Source: Falsiroseomonas algicola (GTDB taxonomy: Bacteria > Pseudomonadota > Alphaproteobacteria > Acetobacterales > Acetobacteraceae). From it: a stretch of 64,000 nt of DNA. The stretch covers positions 62,001-126,000 of the forward strand of contig NZ_JAAIKB010000001.1 of assembly GCF_011040385.1 (NCBI RefSeq), in the 5' to 3' direction. A model generated the notes under the pieces. It ran no database searches and was not told the origin of the DNA. It saw nothing but the letters and a program-made list of their open reading frames with translations. Shown in pieces: positions 62,301-64,000 of the stretch. Positions within the stretch are counted from its first letter, which is position 1; each line of letters starts with the position of its first letter. Both the position numbers and the translations under genes were made by a program.

Positions 62301-62928
62301 CGATGCCGACAGCCGCGACTGGACGCCGCAGATCAATCTCGGCCTGCCGGTCATGCTTCCGGAGGCCTATGTGCGCGACCTGCCCGTGCGCCTCGGCCTC
62401 TATCGCCGCATCGGCGCCTTGCAGAGCGAGGCCGAGATCGAGGCGATGGCAGCGGAACTCGCCGACCGCTTCGGGCCGATGCCGGCGGAGGCGGAGACGC
62501 TGCTGCAAGTGGTGTGGCTGAAGGCGCTCTGCCGCCAGGTCGGGGTGGAGAAGCTGGATGTCGGGCCGAAGGGCATCGTGCTGGCCTTCCGTGGCAACCG
62601 CTTCGCCAATCCGGGCGGGCTGATCGAATGGGTCGCGGGCCAGCATGGCGCGGTGAAGCTGCGGCCGGACCACAAGCTCGCGCTCGCGCAGGAGATGCCC
62701 TACGAGGCGCGCATCCGGTCGGCGCGGGAGTTGCTGTCCGCGCTGGCGGAGGTGGTGCAGGGCAGGGTGCCGAAATCCGCCGCGCCGCCGCCGGCCAAGC
62801 CCGCGCCCGCGCCCGTGAAGGCGCCGATGCCGGCGAAGAAGAACGTCTTCAGGGCGCCGGTGGTGCCGCCGGCGCCGAAGGGCGCCGCGACAAAACCCAT
62901 CCCCTTCCCAGGGCGCTGGAAGAGGTAA
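59314..62928 (+). CDS. mfd: transcription-repair coupling factor
   Basis: 1204 residues. UvrB-like N-terminal part (PAWDCLPYDRVSPNPEIVSE), RNA-polymerase-interacting domain near residue 490-550 (VHQDHGIGRYDGLETIGVG), and RecG-like translocase with Walker A GDVGFGKTEVA, DEEQ box VDEEQHFGVAHKERLK, TATPIPRTL and QLRGRVGRGKQRG. Ends with a TRCF domain and a Pro/Ala/Lys-rich tail (KPAPAPVKAPMPAKKN). It removes RNA polymerase stalled at lesions and recruits UvrA. Translationally coupled to sdhE. Confidence 0.95.
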   Translation: MSFITVHGAPEGYDALLLARRRAESRGPILHVCRDDARMARMAEALAFFTPHTEVLRFPAWDCLPYDRVSPNPEIVSERIATLTRLAEPGSAPRILLTTVNALVQKVPPRAAFSGATLSLKRRGRADPQKLAEFLEANGYHRTGTVMEHGEYAIRGGIVDLFPAGESDPVRLDLFGDEIEDIRRFDTGTQRSGERIDGLTLRPVGEMFLDAPSISRFRTAYRELFGAAAAEDPLYVSVSAGRRHPGMEHWAGLFHESMETLLDHLGEGTSVSLDNQAEDALAARLEMVVDHYEARRMPVREGEVPYRPAPPDRLYLDHDAWIHMLEDSRVFRFVPFEQSEHAPGIDAGGRPGRLFSDVRAEGRNVFTAYGEHAAALEKRGQRAVLAAWTRGSRERLSNLLRENNVACEPVDDFAGVQKLPKGVVGLAILGVERGFVAPAQEGQPGIALVGEQDLLGERIARPPRKRKRADQFIADATEIAEGDLVVHQDHGIGRYDGLETIGVGSAPHECLRLIYDGGDKLFLPVENIEVLSRFGSDAAGVALDKLGGSTWQARKAKAKNRIADMAGALIRIAAERQTREAVSAIPPEGAWDEFCARFPFAETEDQQRAIADVLEDLAAGRPMDRLICGDVGFGKTEVALRAAFAVAMSGAQVAVVVPTTLLSRQHFRVFSSRFEGLPIKVAQLSRMVTPKDAALVREGVKDGTINIVVGTHALLAKGIEFADLGMVIVDEEQHFGVAHKERLKQFKADVHVLTLTATPIPRTLQLALTGVREMSVIATPPVDRLAVRTFIMPWDGVVLREAILRERFRGGQVFCVCPRLEDLPKLRTRLAEIIPDARIAEAHGRLAPTELERVMTEFGDQKYDILLSTNIVESGLDMPAVNTLIIHRADMFGLAQLYQLRGRVGRGKQRGYAYLTWPQTHRLSAAAEKRLEVMQTLDNLGAGFTLASHDLDIRGAGNLLGEEQSGQIREVGIELYQQMLEDAVQNLKSGVDKTRDDADSRDWTPQINLGLPVMLPEAYVRDLPVRLGLYRRIGALQSEAEIEAMAAELADRFGPMPAEAETLLQVVWLKALCRQVGVEKLDVGPKGIVLAFRGNRFANPGGLIEWVAGQHGAVKLRPDHKLALAQEMPYEARIRSARELLSALAEVVQGRVPKSAAPPPAKPAPAPVKAPMPAKKNVFRAPVVPPAPKGAATKPIPFPGRWKR

Positions 62929-62961
62929 CCAGGACGCGGGCGCCGACGGCCCTGCCGGCGA

Positions 62962-63639
62962 TCAATCCGTCGGGTAGCCGAAAGCCTCGAACTCCAGGCG
63001 CAGCATGTCCACGATGCGGCGCCGGATGTCGGGCCTCTCGACATAGGCCTGCCACGGCTCCGGTCGTACCCGTGCGTCGCGTCGATACTCTCCCAGCGGG
63101 TAGGGCGCGGGCGGCAAGCCGAGACGCTGCGACAGAGCGTCGAGGTCGGCGTGCAGCGATTCGTAGCGGATCCAGGAATCCAGGATACAGCGCCCATCGA
63201 TGCTGAAGACGGCGGCGTCCCGAAGGATCTTGCCGGGATTCTCCAGGCGCCGGGCGAAGGCGTCGAGCACGGCGTCAAAGGGCGCGGCGGCGAGCCTGGC
63301 CCGGTCCTTCGGCGCCAGGCCGTGCCACAGCCAGGACACCGCCCTGTCGAAGGGATTCCGGACGACGGAGACCTTTTGGTATTGGTCCCACACGGCGCTG
63401 CCCACCCTGGCGCGCACCTCCTCGGCCGGCATGTGGTTGTAGAATGCGTCGGGCGGATGCGGCTCGTTCATCCGCCGTCCGATGATGCCGTCCCCCGTCA
63501 CCAGCGCTTCCCGCTTCATCGCCGGGCCGGGGTAGAGCGACGGCGTGCAGCAGAAGGGCTCGAGATAGACCTCGACCGATGTGCCGGCAGTCTTCCGGAT
63601 CTTCAGGTAGATGAAGCGGTAGCGATGGCTCAGGAGCAC
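62962..63639 (-). CDS. sulfotransferase family 2 protein
   Basis: 225 residues, cytosolic or membrane-associated. 5'-phosphosulfate loop FIYLKIRKTAGTSVEVYL and 3'-phosphate loop KVSVVRNPFDRAVSWLWHGL are those of PAPS-dependent sulfotransferases of the carbohydrate/lipopolysaccharide type. A His/Asn/Met stretch (HPPDAFYNHMPAEEV) lies between them. Acceptor unknown; modification of surface polysaccharide is plausible given the other envelope genes. It lies 42 bases after the DsbA-family gene on the same strand and converges on mfd. Confidence 0.85.
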   Translation of the reverse strand: MLLSHRYRFIYLKIRKTAGTSVEVYLEPFCCTPSLYPGPAMKREALVTGDGIIGRRMNEPHPPDAFYNHMPAEEVRARVGSAVWDQYQKVSVVRNPFDRAVSWLWHGLAPKDRARLAAAPFDAVLDAFARRLENPGKILRDAAVFSIDGRCILDSWIRYESLHADLDALSQRLGLPPAPYPLGEYRRDARVRPEPWQAYVERPDIRRRIVDMLRLEFEAFGYPTD

Positions 63640-63681
63640 GGAGAAGCCACCGGCGGCATGGGTCCGAGGCGGCGCATGCGC

Positions 63682-63999
63682 TCAGCCCTCCACCACTGCC
63701 ACGTCCAGCAACCGCTCGATCACCTCGGGCTCCTGCGCGCCCGCGATGGCGTGGCGGCCCTGCACGACGAAGCACGGGACGCCGTTGATGCCGAGGCGAT
63801 GGGCGCGAAGATTGTCCGCATGCACGGCCTCGACCTCTGCCGGGCCGGCGAGAAGGCGGCGCGTCGCACCTTCATCCATGCCGAGCGTGGCGCCGATGGA
63901 GGCGAGGATGCCCTGGTCGCCGATATCCTGCCCCTCGCAGAAATAGGCCTGGAACAGCGCATCCACCGCATCGGCCGCGACCCCGTGCCGGTCGGCGAG
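63682..63999 (-). CDS. DsbA-family oxidoreductase (FrnE-like), 5' end outside window
   Basis: Visible C-terminal 105 residues; the frame is open to the window edge (LADRHGVAADAVDALFQAYF). The thioredoxin-fold end is recognised by FQAYFCEGQDIGDQGILASI and GINGVPCFVVQGRHAIAGAQ, the cis-Pro loop with VP preceding Cys/Phe, typical of FrnE/2-hydroxychromene-2-carboxylate isomerase-like proteins. The CxxC part would lie upstream, outside the window. The GTG at 63966 within the frame is not a start, because homologous sequence continues beyond it. Confidence 0.82.
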   Translation of the reverse strand, partial: LADRHGVAADAVDALFQAYFCEGQDIGDQGILASIGATLGMDEGATRRLLAGPAEVEAVHADNLRAHRLGINGVPCFVVQGRHAIAGAQEPEVIERLLDVAVVEG

Positions 64000-64000
64000 C

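Overview
The window is 64 kb of a very GC-rich chromosome, densely coded on both strands with many 1-11 bp gene overlaps. It most resembles an alphaproteobacterium of the Acetobacteraceae/Roseomonas type. The reasons are orphan TctC/Bug-type binding proteins, an alphaproteobacterial complex I accessory subunit, the recG / sdhE-mfd arrangement, two exact GTTC-N7-GTTC sites (the alphaproteobacterial LexA box) and frequent GTG or TTG starts. There is no prophage, insertion sequence or CRISPR array, and every gene-free gap is shorter than 300 bases. The taxonomic placement is inference from content, not from a marker search.

Layout. 1-7.4 kb: the end of a Na+/H+ antiporter, two tricarboxylate-transporter-type binding proteins, a PPOX flavoprotein, a cytosine deaminase-like enzyme, a MarR/cupin divergent pair with a striking double operator, a methylisocitrate lyase-family enzyme, and an alpha/beta-hydrolase that has lost its catalytic serine. 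7.4-10.5 kb: UPF0178 protein and a TPP-riboswitch-controlled thiZXY thiamine-precursor importer. 10.5-19.1 kb: an esterase, an AcuC-like deacetylase with a DUF192 protein, an S24-like repressor, a catabolic cluster (TauD-type dioxygenase, FAH-family hydrolase, Ldh-type dehydrogenase, oligopeptide-type binding protein) and a class A beta-lactamase-fold hydrolase. 19.3-21.7 kb: tRNA-Pro, a chemoreceptor, an NDUFS4-like protein and tRNA-Arg. 21.7-26.8 kb: a LysR regulator divergent from dabB-dabA, an energy-coupled inorganic carbon (CO2/bicarbonate) accumulation system.

26.8-31.6 kb: gyrA behind a highly structured leader, overlapping coaD, two tandem cyclophilins (one exported, one cytosolic) and tRNA-Lys. 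31.6-36.4 kb: a hypothetical protein, a 48-residue Lys-rich protein and a creBC two-component system divergent from creD. 36.4-38.9 kb: the kdsA-kdsB-kdsD operon for Kdo in lipopolysaccharide. 39-50.3 kb: two paralogous Cache-type histidine kinases flanking a GT2-GtrA / GT39 pair (lipid-linked sugar transfer), msrP without msrQ, a small membrane protein, a LuxO/NtrC-like regulator, a WD40-like lipoprotein and a zeta-toxin module with a small upstream partner. 50.5-56.7 kb: a six-gene minus-strand run encoding a GldF/GldG-like ABC system, a DUF4340 protein, a Nudix hydrolase and a frameshifted methyltransferase. 56.8-64 kb: recG, sdhE, mfd, a sulfotransferase and a truncated DsbA-family gene.

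The most interesting items are a dispersed AT-rich element present twice, each copy preceded by an exact SOS box; the zeta-toxin/small-partner module; a three-way-junction leader upstream of gyrA; the DAB system with a LysR-type operator in an apparently heterotrophic context; and a double palindromic MarR operator.
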